Source: CAJXJP01 sp963926055 (lineage in GTDB: Bacteria > Patescibacteriota > Gracilibacteria > BD1-5 > UBA6164). Taken from it: a DNA stretch of 64,000 nt. The stretch is taken from the NCBI GenBank assembly GCA_963926055.1, contig CAWUVK010000001.1:124001-188000 (forward strand). Reading direction: 5' to 3'. The position numbers and the translations under genes were made by a program. The notes beneath the pieces were generated by a model that was given only the letters and a program-made list of their open reading frames with translations, had not been told where the DNA came from and made no database searches. This document shows positions 1-11,017 of the stretch, in pieces; the stretch's first letter is position 1; every line of letters begins with the position of its first letter.

Positions 1-3
1 TTT

Positions 4-969
4 TTACATAATATCGCTTCCTGAAACAAGTTTACTGGCTCTTTCTCCAGTTCTCCCTTCTAAATCTTCATTTAAATAAATAAGTTTAGAATTTTCTTGA
101 GAACCAATATTTCCTAAAGTTTCAATTCTTGAAGAATCAAGTAAAAATTGTAATACTTTTTCAGCATTAAGTGTATTATCACTCATTTTGATCATATCCA
201 CAGATTCTTTAAACCCTTCAGCAATTTTCATTCTTTGTCCAGCCATACCTTCACCAAGTAAGATTTTTGATTCTTTTTCAGCTTCAGCTTCTTTTACTTG
301 CATGATTTTTTTAGCTTCAGCTTCATTTAATGCAGCTTCTTTTAACTTTTCAGTTTCTACAATTTTATTCATCGCTTGCATAACTGTTCCTTCTAATTTT
401 ACATCTCTGACTTGAATTGAGTCCAGTGTATAACCAAAAGTAGCTAATTTAATTCTTAGTCTAGATTCAATAACTTCACCGATTTCTTCTCTTTTTGCAA
501 AGATATTTTTATGTGTAAAAGTAACCATCATTGCTCTTAATTGTTCATCAATAGTCGCTCTCATCATTGTTTTAGGATCATCAATATTGTAGAGAGATTT
601 ATAAATATTTCATTCTTCAGTTCAGTTTTTATCATCACTTACATAATAAATAACATTTAAACCGATATAACCTGTTACATTATCTCCTGTAATACCTTCA
701 ACTTCAACAGGGAAGTTTCTTCTGTATAAAACTTGATTTTTTGTCCATTCTAAAAATGGAATAATGAAATGGAAACCAGGTCTTAAAATTCTGTTAAATT
801 TCCCCATAAATTCTACAGCTCTTACTGTATTTGGAGTAACAATTTTTATTGAAAGTGCAATTAAAATTACATCAAAAATAGCAGCAATAGCTAACATTGT
901 GATATCTCCTGATAAAATAGCAATTACAGGAACTAATACCAATAATATTGGAACAATAAATCTAATCAT
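4..969 (-). CDS. SPFH/band-7 (stomatin-like) membrane protein
   Basis: 321-residue protein, complete, ending with TAA at 4-6. Two hydrophobic segments at about residues 3-45 anchor it. They are followed by the band-7 signature (roughly residues 45-220, with AVEFMGKFNRILRPGFHFIIP) and an Ala/Glu/Lys-rich coiled coil typical of stomatin/HflK-type proteins (about 195-250). Members form membrane-bound oligomers that scaffold proteases or transporters. Two TGA codons (read Gly) near residues 117 and 121 split it under the standard code; the frame is continuous. It stands alone, divergent from the 2-epimerase. The exact paralogue (stomatin, HflK/C, QmcA) cannot be fixed from sequence alone. Confidence 0.85.
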
Positions 970-1166
970 AATTTTTTAATTAAATATAAACATTTTTTAT
1001 TATAATATTTTTTTTGGATTTATACAAATTAAATATTATTTTATTTTGAGTTTTTTATTATGAGATTATATTTCTTATATTTTATTAGGAATATTTTATT
1101 GGTAATTTGAGTTATTATCATTAACTCTAAAATTTTAAATGCTATTCTTTTCAAAAATTATTTTTA

Positions 1167-1205
1167 AATAAATAAAAAACGTGATTATACCGTTTTTTAT
1201 TTATT
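1167..1205. repeat. 15-bp perfect inverted repeat between divergent genes
   Basis: The arms 1167-1181 and 1191-1205 are perfectly complementary around a 9-nt loop. The hairpin is A-rich on one side and T-rich on the other, so it looks like an intrinsic terminator on either strand, although it lies between two divergent genes. A smaller repeat, GAGTTA...TAACTC, lies at 1109-1127. No coding sequence is seen in 970-1263. Confidence 0.6.
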
Positions 1206-1207
1206 AT

Positions 1208-1234
1208 TTGAAATTATTTATTCATCATTATACT
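1208..1234 (+). promoter_or_regulatory. putative promoter of the 2-epimerase gene
   Basis: TTGAAA at 1208-1213 and TATACT at 1229-1234 have a short 15-nt spacer and lie about 30 nt upstream of the ATG. It is a reasonable sigma-70-like match, weakened by the very AT-rich background. Confidence 0.35.
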
Positions 1235-1263
1235 AATGTAAAATATATTTATTACACACTTTT

Positions 1264-2637
1264 ATGGAAGATAAAAAAGTATTTATTAGAGAGAATTTTT
1301 GGCAAGATATTCAAGCATCAGAGAAAAAATATGCACATATTATTATGATTGCAACAAAACCAGATATTATCAAACAAGCTCCACTATATCAAGAATTAAA
1401 AAAAAGGGGAGAATTAGTTGTATTAATCCATACAGGACAGCATTATGATTATAACTTGAGTTCTTGAGTATTAGAAGAATTTTGAATGGAAGTGGACATC
1501 AATTTAAATATTTTTGGAAGAATTCATAAAAAATATTCTCTAATTATCGAAAGATTGTGAGAAATATTGGTTGAGTTAAATGATATTTATAAAAAAATCC
1601 CTGTTCCTTATGTACATTGAGATACTCTCACTGCTACAACTGCTGATAAAGCAGCATTTCTAAATAAATTTGCAGTGGTTCATGTGGAAGCAGGTATTAG
1701 AACATTTACTCCAAATAAAAATTTTTACCATAATCTATTTCAAGAATATGCGAAAGGAAATTTTGATTGGAAAAAATATTATAAATCTCTAAAGGAATTT
1801 GAAATTTATGAAAGATGATCTATTGAACCTTATCCAGAACAATTTGATACAAGAGCTATAGAATGATCAACTGGTTTATTTGCAGCCCCAGTTGAACTAT
1901 ATAAAAAAACTCTTCAAGATGAAGGTTTCCCTAAAGAACATATTAAAGTTGTAGGAAATACTATAGCAGATGCTATTGCTATTTCTAAACTTAAAATATC
2001 AAATTCCAAAGCATTTAAAACATATCCAAATATGAAATGAAAAGATTTCATATTTATCACAATTCATAGAAGAGAAAATACAGAAAAAAAAGAAAGATTT
2101 TTAGCAATTTATAATGCTATAAAAAAATTAATTCAAGATTGAGTTTATGTCTGTTTTTTAGGTTTATATGCATCTGAATTTGCTATTGATAATTACTGAC
2201 TCAGAGAAGATATAGAAGAATTAAAAAATAAATATTCTAAGAATTTTGCATATGGACCAGCTTTAGCACATCATAGTGAAGTAATTGATATGATATCTCA
2301 AGCATGAGCTGTTGTTACTGATAGTGGTTCAATGCAAGAAGAAGCTAACATCGTATGAGTACCATGTGTAACTGTGAGATTTGGTTCAGATAGAACTGAA
2401 ACAATTCTAGCAGGTACAAATATTATAGCTCCTCCAATAAATTCAAATTTAATTGCTGATATTGTAAAATGAGCGATTGCAAATAAAAAAATGATAAATA
2501 AAGAACATTTATATGGGAATAATGTTTCTGAAAAAATAGTTGATGAAGTATTAGCTATGATTAAAAAAGATGGAAAATTGTTTAAATATGATGATGAAAG
2601 ACTAGATTTAGAAAAATATTTTAATTGGAATATTTAA
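1264..2637 (+). CDS. wecB: UDP-N-acetylglucosamine 2-epimerase
   Basis: 457-residue protein of the non-hydrolysing UDP-GlcNAc 2-epimerase family, which interconverts UDP-GlcNAc and UDP-ManNAc for surface polysaccharide. Visible signatures are HTGQHYDYNLS near residue 59, VHGDTLTATTADKAAF, HVEAGIRTF, GNTIADA, THRRENTE-like (ITIHRRENTE), the TDSGSMQEEA nucleotide-binding segment and the VRFGSDRTETILAGT segment. The glycine in VHGD is encoded by TGA. It is longer than the usual ~375 residues because of an extra segment of about 50-60 residues after AGIRTFTP (about 145-200). Complete, monocistronic, ending in a strong terminator. The family is certain; the physiological substrate is inferred. Confidence 0.93.
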
Positions 2638-2640
2638 AAA

Positions 2641-2670
2641 AAACAATGAGATTATTCTCATTGTTTTTTT
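2641..2670. terminator. bidirectional intrinsic terminator
   Basis: An 11-bp perfect stem (2641-2651 with 2656-2666) and 4-nt loop are followed by a T tract. It ends the 2-epimerase transcript. Because the A-tract side serves the other strand, it probably also ends the converging coiled-coil gene, whose stop codon lies inside the hairpin. Confidence 0.85.
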
Positions 2671-3473
2671 TGTGCGTGAATTGAATTTTTAAAAATTAAT
2701 AATTTATCATTTAATAGATAATATAAATCAATTTTTTGCTCAACATTTGATTCATTATCTTCTAGAGTTTCAAGAGATGAAATATTAATATTCACTTTTT
2801 CAATGGTTTTTTCTAATATTTCTACTTGTAAGTGATTTGGTAATTTTTGAAAATTAGGACTATTTTTTATTGAATTTATTTTCTCATCAATTTTATCAGA
2901 AATAACTTTTTCAAGTCTTAGAGCCATTTTTTTTCTATTTTCAATTATTTTTGATTCGATTCTAGTAACTTTTTTATCATAAATTTCTTTTGTTGAAGCG
3001 ATTTGCGATTTAACTTCTACTTGTTTTTTAGAAATTGTAGCATCTCATCTTATAAATCAAAGATATTCTTGATATTTTTGTGCATCAACAAATCATAAAA
3101 GATTTATATACAAGTCTTTTTTAATTTGTAATAATTGATTTTTAACTTCACTTGTATCTTCTAAATTTTTTGCTTGAGAAAGTAAAAGTGAGTTTAGTTC
3201 GTTAAATTGTTTGTTATATTTTGTTATAAGTATTTCTATACTTTGTAATTCTTCTTTTGATAATAATGGTTTAAAGTATGAGCTCAAGTCAGATCATAGT
3301 TTAAATTCTGAATATTCATTTGAAATCAGATTTTTATCACTATTAAGTTTTTCAATGTTTTGTTTTATTTCTTTTATCGATTTATCTTCTAGTATATCTC
3401 AAGTTTGAGCATATATTTCACCAGAGTGTAATATAGAAAGTAGACTTATAACTCATATTAATAATTTTTTCAT
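2652..3473 (-). CDS. secreted coiled-coil protein of unknown function
   Basis: 273 residues. A short signal-peptide-like N-terminus (MKKLLIGVISLLSILHSG then EIYAQ) is followed by a Lys/Glu/Asn-rich helical region through most of the protein with heptad-like spacing, so an extracytoplasmic coiled coil is likely. In-frame TGA codons are read as Gly. The last codons (TGA-GAA-TAA) lie inside the shared terminator hairpin, so under the standard code it would end two codons early. No family was recognised. Downstream of the two-component pair on the same strand, but separated from the kinase by about 145 nt. Confidence 0.7.
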
Positions 3474-3617
3474 ATGGTTATAAATTTATACGTAAAAAAC
3501 TAGAGAATCAATTAAATAGTAATTGGCTTTAACCATTTTAAGAAGATTCCCTAATTCATAATCATTATACTGACATATTTTGTATTACAAGAGTTTAATG
3601 TGAATGTTTTGTGAAGA

Positions 3618-4925
3618 CTATATATAAATTTTGAAATGAAATCATTTTCATAAATCTGATTTAATGTCATATCTCCAGTCATGAGATTCAATAATTTTTT
3701 TCGTAATACTTAATCAAACTCAAATTCCTCTTTTTTCTATATCACCAGTTTTTTCAATTTTTCATTGATAAAATTTTTCAGTAAGAAAAGGTACTTCAGA
3801 AGATTTTATTCCGTTACCATCATCAGCAAACTCTATATAAGATTTTGTGATATTTATTCTCAAAATAGTTTTTTTTCAAGAATATTTTAAAAAATTTCCA
3901 ATTAAATTATGAATTAATTGCATAAATAAATCTTTATCGACATCTAGTATTTGATTTATATCACCATTTACTTTGATTCTTTGTTTATTTTCTTTGAGTC
4001 TTTTTTTATGTGTTTCTACTATTTGGGTAATAGTATCATAAATATTTTCTGGTTCTTTATGTATTTCTAGTCTTTCTCTTTCTAATTTCTCATACTCCAT
4101 GATTTTATTTACCATAATAATTAGACGTTTCATCTCATCAGTTATGGAATTAAGGTTTTTTTGATCTAATTTTATAACTCCATCTGTAATTCATTCTAAA
4201 TAACATTGTATTGATGTGATAGGAGTTTTGAGCTCATGTGAAATATCAGCTAAAAGTCTTCAACGTATTTCTTCTTGTAGATTTAATTTTGTATTAAGAG
4301 TATTGATTGATCATATCAATAATCAAACTTCATCATAAGGATTTTTATACTCAATTATTTTGTAATCTTTTCAGGGTTTAGAAATTTTAATTCTCTCAGC
4401 TACTTTTTTTATAGGAGAGATAGTACTTCTTACAAACCATAAAACTACTAAAATAGTTAAGGTAATTGCAACTATATTAGTGATTAATATTGAGAAAGTT
4501 AGATTATTAATAAACTTACTTTCTGGTGAATCTTCTTGAGATATTGCATCAATTACTTTTTTGAAATTATTTGCAGGTACAATTTCTTCAATATATTTTG
4601 TACCTACTCAATTTTTAATTAAATAATCAACTACCAGATTTATTTTTCTTTCATCATCAAGTATTATTTCTCAATTATTTTCTTCAAATAATTCAAATAT
4701 TTCTATTTCTACATCATAAAAAATACTTCAAATTTCATCAATAGCTTGTTGTTCTTTGATATTATTAATATATTCTAAAGTAATTTTCTCTCTTGAATTT
4801 ACTTTTTCTGTAAAATATATTTTTAAGTACACAGTATAAAAAAAGTAAAATGCTACAATATTTATAAGTGCAATAAAAAATATACTTCCAGCAAGTGCTC
4901 ATATAAATTTTGTTGATATTTTCAT
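3618..4925 (-). CDS. sensor histidine kinase
   Basis: 435 residues. Membrane segments at about 7-30 and 140-163 flank an extracytoplasmic sensor region of roughly 110 residues. A HAMP-like linker and the H-box LLADISHELKTPIT follow, with the phospho-accepting His at about residue 230. The ATPase part shows the N box (HNLIGNFLKYS), DDGNGI and a GIGVGLSI G-box; the glycines of the last are partly TGA-encoded. Its start lies 2 nt after the stop of the response regulator, so the two form an operon and signalling pair. The stimulus is unknown. Confidence 0.93.
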
Positions 4926-4927
4926 TT

Positions 4928-5596
4928 TTATTTATTTAATCTATATCATTCTCATCTAACTGTTAAGACAATATTTTTATCTTCTAACTTTCTTCTGAGA
5001 TTTTTAATATGCGTATCTATAGTTCTATCATAAATATATTTATCGTATCAAATTACCTCTGTCATAAGAGTTTCTCTACTAACAATATTTCAATTTTCTC
5101 AAAATATCTTCGCCATTATATTAAATTCATTTGCAGTTAGAGTGACTGTTTCTCAAGATCTTTTTACAATTTTTTTATTTGTATCAATACTAATATTATT
5201 AAAAATAATAATATTATCAGATTTATTTGAATCTGCTCAAAATCTTCTTAAAATTGTTTTAATTCTAGCTAGTAATTCTCTTGGTGAAAATGGCTTAGCA
5301 ATATAATCATCTGCTCAAACTTCTAATCAATTAACTCTATCAGATTCTGCTCCGCGTGCAGTAAGCATGACAACAGGTGTTTGAGAATAAACTCTGAGTT
5401 GTTCACAAATTTCTATACCATTTTTTCCTGGTAAATTTATATCTAAGATAACAATATCTGGTGCAATTTCATTAATTTTTTCTAATGCATCCGTACCATC
5501 ATCGTGTAGTAAAACTTCAAAATCACTATTTTCTAAATATAATTTTAATGATGTTGAAATACCTCTATCATCTTCTATAATCAAGATTTTTTGCAT
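4928..5596 (-). CDS. OmpR/PhoB-family response regulator
   Basis: 222 residues. The receiver domain (1-120) has the acidic pair D9/D10, phospho-acceptor D52 in VILDINLPG, a conserved Thr (VVMLTARGA) and Lys (KPFSPREL). A C-terminal winged-helix DNA-binding domain follows, ending TVRGEGYRLNK; the Gly codons there are TGA. It is the first gene of the operon with the histidine kinase (2-nt gap) and is expected to be its transcriptional output. Targets are not visible here. Confidence 0.93.
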
Positions 5597-5666
5597 AGTT
5601 TTTGTATTAATATTATTCCTTCTATTTCTTTATAATACATTAAGTAATCTTTTTTTCAAATTAAAT

Positions 5667-5694
5667 TTGCATTTTATAGAAAAGGTAATACAAT
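5667..5694 (+). promoter_or_regulatory. promoter of rpmF
   Basis: TTGCAT at 5667-5672 and TACAAT at 5689-5694 with a 16-nt spacer, about 45 nt before the L32 start codon. A small GC-containing inverted repeat (GCG...GAAATTTCGC) lies in the leader at about 5698-5712. Confidence 0.55.
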
Positions 5695-5737
5695 AGCGCG
5701 GTGAAATTTCGCTCTTTATATACTAAATATTAGAATT

Positions 5738-5944
5738 ATGGCTTTTGGTCCAAAAAAGAAACATTCTAAATCAAGATCTAGAACTAGAACAACAAACTGG
5801 ATTCAATTAACTGCAAAAAAATTAAAAAATAGAGTAATGTTAAACAAAGAAGGTAATGGTTTAGCACACTACGTTGCAGAAGATGGTACTTACAATGGTA
5901 GACAAGTACTTAAAGTAAAATCTAAAAAAGTTACTAGAGTATAA
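5738..5944 (+). CDS. rpmF: 50S ribosomal protein L32
   Basis: 68 residues, basic, starting MAFGPKKKHSKSRSRTR, which matches the L32 N-terminus (usually AVPKKKTSKSR). The zinc-binding cysteines found in many L32 proteins are absent, as in Cys-minus paralogues. It has no TGA codon. It has its own promoter and terminator, so it is monocistronic; nusB and rnc follow on the same strand. L32 is part of the large ribosomal subunit near the peptidyl-transferase centre. Confidence 0.85.
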   Translation: MAFGPKKKHSKSRSRTRTTNWIQLTAKKLKNRVMLNKEGNGLAHYVAEDGTYNGRQVLKVKSKKVTRV

Positions 5945-5979
5945 AAATAGCATTGATTTTACATCATGCTATTTTTTTT
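5944..5979 (+). terminator. intrinsic terminator of rpmF
   Basis: The stem AAATAGCAT / ATGCTATTT (5945-5953 with 5966-5974) is followed by a run of T immediately after the L32 stop codon. Confidence 0.8.
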
Positions 5980-6011
5980 CGAGATTTAGAAATATCTTTT
6001 TATAAAAAAAA

Positions 6012-6488
6012 ATGAACTTTAATCGTAAAAAAACGAGAAAATTACTCTTCCAAAGATTATATGCTATGGCCTATGGAAGTAAAGATAATCAAGAATTTGA
6101 AGAATCTTTTTATGAATGAGTATTTGAATTTAATATCGATAAAACATATTATAACGAAATGTTAGATATTATTATGAAAAATGAATCATTTTTTATACAA
6201 ATCGTTGAGAAATACTCTCCAAGATTTGATCCACAAAATATGAATATAATGTATATTCTTCCTATGTATATTGGTTTAGCAGAAATGTTTTACCTTACTG
6301 AAGAAATACCTTGAAAGGTTTCTATAAATGAATCTGTTGAAGTTGCTAAAGCATTCTGAGATGATTCTGCTAAAAAAATTGTAAACTGAGTTTTAAACAG
6401 TGTTTATAAAGATTTTGAATCTTTAAAAGATTTGGCTAAAAATCCAGTTTGATTAGATACATATTCAATTTTAAAAAAATCTCTTTAA
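6012..6488 (+). CDS. nusB: transcription antitermination factor NusB
   Basis: 158 residues, all-helical NusB family. The N-terminus NRKKTRKLLFQRLYAMAYG and the C-terminal KVSINESVEVAKAFGDD...KIVNGVLNSVYKD block match NusB (VPVKVAINEAVELAKxFG...kFVNGVLdki). NusB binds boxA RNA with S10 to prevent termination in rRNA operons. Several TGA codons are read Gly. Its stop codon lies inside its own terminator; rnc follows 66 nt later. Confidence 0.85.
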
Positions 6489-6501
6489 TTAGAGATTTTT
6501 T
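6473..6501 (+). terminator. intrinsic terminator of nusB
   Basis: AAAAATCTCT...AGAGATTTTT stem and T run overlapping the last codons and stop of nusB. A separate perfect palindrome of 24 bp (6504-6527, centre TCGA) follows directly and may reinforce it. Confidence 0.7.
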
Positions 6502-6554
6502 CTTTACTTTTTTTCGAAAAAAAGTAATCTATTCACATATTTTTATTATTAATT

Positions 6555-7295
6555 TTGATTATTTTGGTAGTTACACAAAAAGCCGTAAATAACACACTAA
6601 TTCAGGATAAAATTTCTAAATTATTAGAAGTTTTAGATATTAAATATATTAATATTTCTCATTATGTTTTAGCATTTATACATAGATCAATTGTAAATGA
6701 AAAACCAGATTTTGCACCACAACATAATGAAAGATTAGAATTTCTATGAGATGCTGTTTTAGAATTAGCTATTACTAGAAATTTATATTTAGATTTTCCA
6801 AATAAGCCAGAAGGAGAGCTTACTGATATTAGAAGTGCATTAGTAAGAGGTACAAATTTAGCACTTGTTGCTAAAGCAAATGGTCTTCCTGAGTTTTTAT
6901 TACTTTGAAAATGAGAAGAGTTATCAGGATGAAGAACAAATGATTATTTATTAGCAAATGTTGTTGAAGCACTTTTGGGAGCTATTTATTTAGACCTATG
7001 AATGGATGTTGCATCAGAATTTGTTAATAAATATATTTATACAACTTTAGATGATATATTAAAAAATAATAAAACAAAAGATCATAAAACAATTATTCAA
7101 GAATATGCTCAAGCTGAATATGAAATAACTCCTACGTATAGAATACTTGATGAACATGGTCCAGATCATAATAAAACTTTCGAAGTTTGAGTTTTTTTAG
7201 AAGAAAAAATGATTGGTACAGGAATTTGATCTAGCAAGAAAAAAGCCCAAGAAGCAGCTGCTGAGCAATGATTTATAACTATAAATAAAGAATAA
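6555..7295 (+). CDS. rnc: ribonuclease III
   Basis: 246 residues from a TTG start at 6555; there is no in-frame ATG before the catalytic domain. The RNase III signature HNERLEFLGDAVLE carries metal ligands (E62, D66), followed by DIRSALVRGTNLA and ANVVEALLGAIYLD. A double-stranded-RNA-binding domain occupies the last 75 residues (DHKTIIQEYAQ... SSKKKAQEAAAEQGF). It cleaves double-stranded RNA in rRNA maturation and mRNA decay. It overlaps yggT by one base (TAATG) and heads the run rnc-yggT-ftsW-mutS-holA. Confidence 0.92.
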
Positions 7296-7579
7296 TGGAA
7301 GCACTTTTTACAATTTATGTTTTACTGGAATTGATGCAATATATTATTTTTGCAGATGTTATTTTATCATGGTTAATACTATTTGGATTAAATATTCGTC
7401 CTAAGTTTTTAGCAGATATTATAGAACCCATTTATTGATTTGTAAGAAAATATCTTCCAACTTCTATTGGACCACTTGATTTTACACCAATTGTAATATT
7501 GTTGATAATTTTCTTTTTGATTTGAGCTATAAATATGGCTTTTCCTGGGAGTTATGAAATATATAAAGCGTATTTTTAA
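7295..7579 (+). CDS. YggT family membrane protein
   Basis: 94 residues with hydrophobic segments at about 1-28 and 58-80. The SWLILFGLNIRPKFLADIIEPIYGFVRKYLPTSIGPLDFTPI stretch is the hallmark of the YggT/Ycf19 family (membrane proteins linked to cell-envelope or division-site organisation; function poorly defined). Its ATG overlaps the rnc stop codon, giving translational coupling. ftsW follows 18 nt later, which fits an envelope role. Confidence 0.8.
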
Positions 7580-7597
7580 TTTTACTAATTTGTATTG

Positions 7598-8827
7598 ATG
7601 ATAAAAAAAAACGTAGACTATAAACTTTTTTTTGCAGCATTAGCTCTGATTATTTTTTGAATGATTATGATTTCATCTGTTTCTGTATTTTCATCATTTA
7701 GAGTTACTTCTGGCCAAGTAGCAAATTGATATATATCAGAAGCGTATAATCATTTTTATGTAATCAGAAATATTGCTCACGTGATTATTGGATTAACTAT
7801 GGTAGCTATTTTTTCAAAAATTCGTTATAATTTCTTTGAGAAATTTGCAAACTATTTTTTCGGATTAGCTATTTGATTGCTATTTGTTGTATTGGTGTTG
7901 TGAAGTGTATTCTGATGAGCAAAATGATGGATTGATATACCTTGATTGCCATTTTTAATACAACCAACTGAATTTATGAAACTCTCACTTATTGTAATGT
8001 TAGCAACAGTATTTAAAAAATATAAGTGATATCTAAAAAGTTTAGAATATGGATATTTACCATATATATGAATAATTTGAATGATTGTTTTACTCGTTTG
8101 ATTACAACCAGATTTTTGAACTATTTTAGTAGTGGTTCCTGTTTCAGCTATAATGTTTTACGTTGCAGGATGAAATATAAAACATTTATGATTAACCGCT
8201 ATATTAGGTTTTTTACTTATTTTTACAGTCTATTTTACCTGAGATTATGATAAAGAAACGGGGAAGACTACAAAGTGATTATGATATATAACTCAAAGAC
8301 TAGATACTTTTTTATGAGACAATCAAGACTTATATACAAAAGCTGCCTATAAAGATCAGAGAAAAGATCAAATTAGACAAGCACTAATTACAATTTGAAG
8401 TGGTTGATTTACTTGATTATGATTTGGCCAATCTATACAAAAATATTGATATTTACCAGAAGTACAATGAGATTTTATTTTCTCCGTTATTATAGAGGAA
8501 CTGTGATTTCTTTGATGATTAACTCTTATGTTAATATACATGTATATTTGATATAGAGCATTATATATTTCTAGACATTCAAAAGATTTATTTTGAAAAT
8601 ACTTTGCATTAGGTTTCGCTTCACGGTTATTATTTCAAGCTTTTGTAAATATAGGTGTAAACCTAAATATAATGCCTTTAACGGGTATTACACTACCGTT
8701 AGTTAGTTACTGATGAAGTTCGTTACTATCATTATTAATGTGATTATGAATATTACTCAATATTTCACGTTTTATTGAAGATAAGCCTAAATATTCACGT
8801 CTATCAAGAAAAAAATTAATGTTTTAA
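7598..8827 (+). CDS. ftsW: FtsW/RodA/SpoVE-family peptidoglycan glycosyltransferase
   Basis: 409 residues with about ten predicted membrane helices. SEDS-family landmarks are the FLIQPTEFMKLSLIV segment, LVGLQPDFGT, the catalytic-loop region DYDKETGKTTKG...QIRQALITIGSGGFTGLGFGQSIQKYGYLPEVQGDFIFSVIIEELGF, and the C-terminal PLTGITLPLVSYGGSSLL. SEDS proteins polymerise lipid II with a cognate class B PBP. FtsW is favoured over RodA by overall shape, but the two cannot be separated confidently. Rich in TGA-encoded glycine. Confidence 0.85.
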
Positions 8828-8836
8828 AGTACACTT

Positions 8837-10027
8837 ATGAATATTACACCAGCAATGAAACAATTTTACGATTTAAAAGAACAAGTAGACGATTGTCTCT
8901 TGTTTTTTCGTATGTGAGATTTTTATGAATTATTCTGAGAAGATGCTCATATTGCACATCGAGTTTTATGAATTTCGGTCACTTCAAGAAATAAAAATGC
9001 AGCAGATCCAATACCTCTAGCTGGTATTCCATACCATGCAAAATCTAAATATTTACCACAGCTAGTATCAGCTTGATATAAAGTTGCAATAGCAGAACAA
9101 GTTTCAGATCCAAAACTCAAATGAATAGTTCAAAGAGAAATAGTTAGAATTGTAACTCCCGCTACTTTAGAGTTAGAATGAGAAGAATATTCTCAAGTAG
9201 AAAATACTAATATACTTCTTTCAATTGTTAAAGAAAATGATATTTATTGAATGAGTTTTTTAGAAATGAATTCTAATAAATGGTATACTTGTGAATTTAA
9301 AGATTTTGAATCTTTAAAAAATCAATTATATAAAATATCTCCTAAAGAAGTGATCTTAGAGAAAAAATTATTTTGAGATAATCAAATTAAAGAAGTATTA
9401 GAAAAAAAATTTGGGCTAAATATATATTATTTTTCTTCTCAAAACAATCCACAAAAACAATTACAGAATCACTTTTGAGTAAAAAATCTAGATGGTTTTT
9501 GATTACAAAATAAACAAGTAGCTGTTTGATCGGCTAATTTATTATTAGAATATTTATCTCACAATCAAAAAGAAGACTTAAAGTTTTTACAGACTCTAAG
9601 TTATATGAATTTTGATTCGTTTATGAATCTAGATGATTCAACAATCTTCAGTTTAGATTTAATATATAATCTATCAACTAAATCATCATCTATTTGAACA
9701 TTATTATGAGTTTTAAATAAGTCTAAAACAGCAGCATGAAATAGATTTTTACGTGAACAAATAATTAAACCTCTCCAAAATATAGATGAAATAAAATTAA
9801 GACATAATTTTATTCAAGAATTTTATGATAATAAAATTCTACTCGATGAAGTAAGGCAAAACCTTGTTTATGTCGCTGATATAGATTCTATTCTAAATAG
9901 AATTGCTTTAAATAGAACAAATCCAAGAGATCTTATAAACCTAAAAAAATCACTTCAAAGTGTTTTAGAAGTAATTAAAATTATAAATGAAAAGGGAAGT
10001 CAAAAACTTAAAAATATTATTAAATAA
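8837..10027 (+). CDS. mutS: C-terminally truncated DNA mismatch repair protein MutS
   Basis: 396 residues (full MutS is about 850). The N-terminal mismatch-recognition domain is intact, including the FxE motif context (LFFRMGDFYELFGEDAHIAHRVLGISVTSRNK; residues 22-55). The connector domain and the start of the core/lever domain (DLDDSTIFSLDLIYNLSTKSSSIGTLLGVLNKSKTAAGNRFLREQIIKPL) follow. The frame closes with TAA after the NRTNPRDLINLKKSLQ region; the clamp and ABC ATPase domains are absent and not found elsewhere in the window. holA follows after 5 nt. It may be a decayed gene, a split gene or a repurposed DNA-binding protein. Confidence 0.85.
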
Positions 10028-10032
10028 TACAT

Positions 10033-10980
10033 ATGATTTACCATTTTACATGAAATTCTCGTTATTTAGTTATGAATCAAGTTAATTCTTGGAAAAATAA
10101 ATTTATCGAAAAATATTGAGAATTTAACTTAGTAAATATTACAAATTTATCTGATGTTGATAATAATTTTTTAGTAGAAAATATTACAGCTTTAAGTTTT
10201 TTTCAAAATAAAAAATTAATTATAGTTGAATGTGATTTATCTTCAAAAGATACTAAGATTTCAGAAAAAATTGATTTTATTGTTAAAATAGCAAAAAATT
10301 TACCAGAAGAAAATATTTTATTATTTTATTCTATTTCACCAGATAAGCGTTCAAAACAGTTTAAATCTATTAATTCTATTAGTGAAACTAAAGAATTCTC
10401 AAGCAAAGACTCAAATGATACATTTGAGATAATTAAATCAAGATATCAAGATAAAATCACTTATAGTGCTTTGAATTTATTAATTCGATATAAATCAAAT
10501 AATATTGAAAAAGTAAGTAGTGAGATTCATAAATTAAATATATTATATGATCACATTGATGATAAAATTATACAAGAGAATATATTTCCAGAATTAGAAG
10601 AAAATATTTTTCAATTTATTGATGATATACTCAATAAAAAATTTATATCTGCGAGAATTAAAATGAATTTTATTCTTCAAGATACAAATATTTATTCTCT
10701 CTACAACTGATTAATTGCTAATTTAAGAACGAATATTTATATTTTAAAGCTTAAATCACTCAAGCTAAATCAAACTGAAATATGAAATATTTTACATTTA
10801 TGAAATAAAAAATTTCTCATAAATAAAAATATTCATATTTCTCCAAAAGTATTTAAAAATATGTATATTGATTTAGTATGATTGGATAAAAAAATGAAAT
10901 CATGAAAACTTATTTGAACAGAAGAAAAAGATTTCAAATCAGAATTAGAAAGTGTTTTATTAAAATATTTATCACAATAA
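10033..10980 (+). CDS. holA: DNA polymerase III subunit delta
   Basis: 315 residues. The start MIYHFTGNSRYLVMNQVNSWKNKF matches the delta-subunit N-terminus (usually iyllyGeE...). The second half has the delta-type helical collar (TYSALNLLIRYKSNNIEKVSSEIHKL... FQFIDDILNKKFISARIKMNFIL). Delta is the clamp-loader wrench that opens the beta sliding clamp. The Walker A motif is degenerate, as normal for delta. It lies 5 nt after truncated mutS, closing the operon before a strong terminator. Confidence 0.75.
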
Positions 10981-10981
10981 A

Positions 10982-11017
10982 AAAGAGAACTAAATGTAAT
11001 TTAGTTCTCTTTTTTTA
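10982..11017. terminator. bidirectional intrinsic terminator
   Basis: A 13-bp perfect stem (10982-10994 with 11000-11012) has a 5-nt loop, with T tracts in both orientations. It separates the converging holA and LamG-prepilin genes. Confidence 0.9.

Noticed and set aside
6504..6527. 24-bp palindrome after nusB as an operator
   Set aside because: Poly-T/poly-A composition and position directly after a terminator fit a second termination hairpin better.
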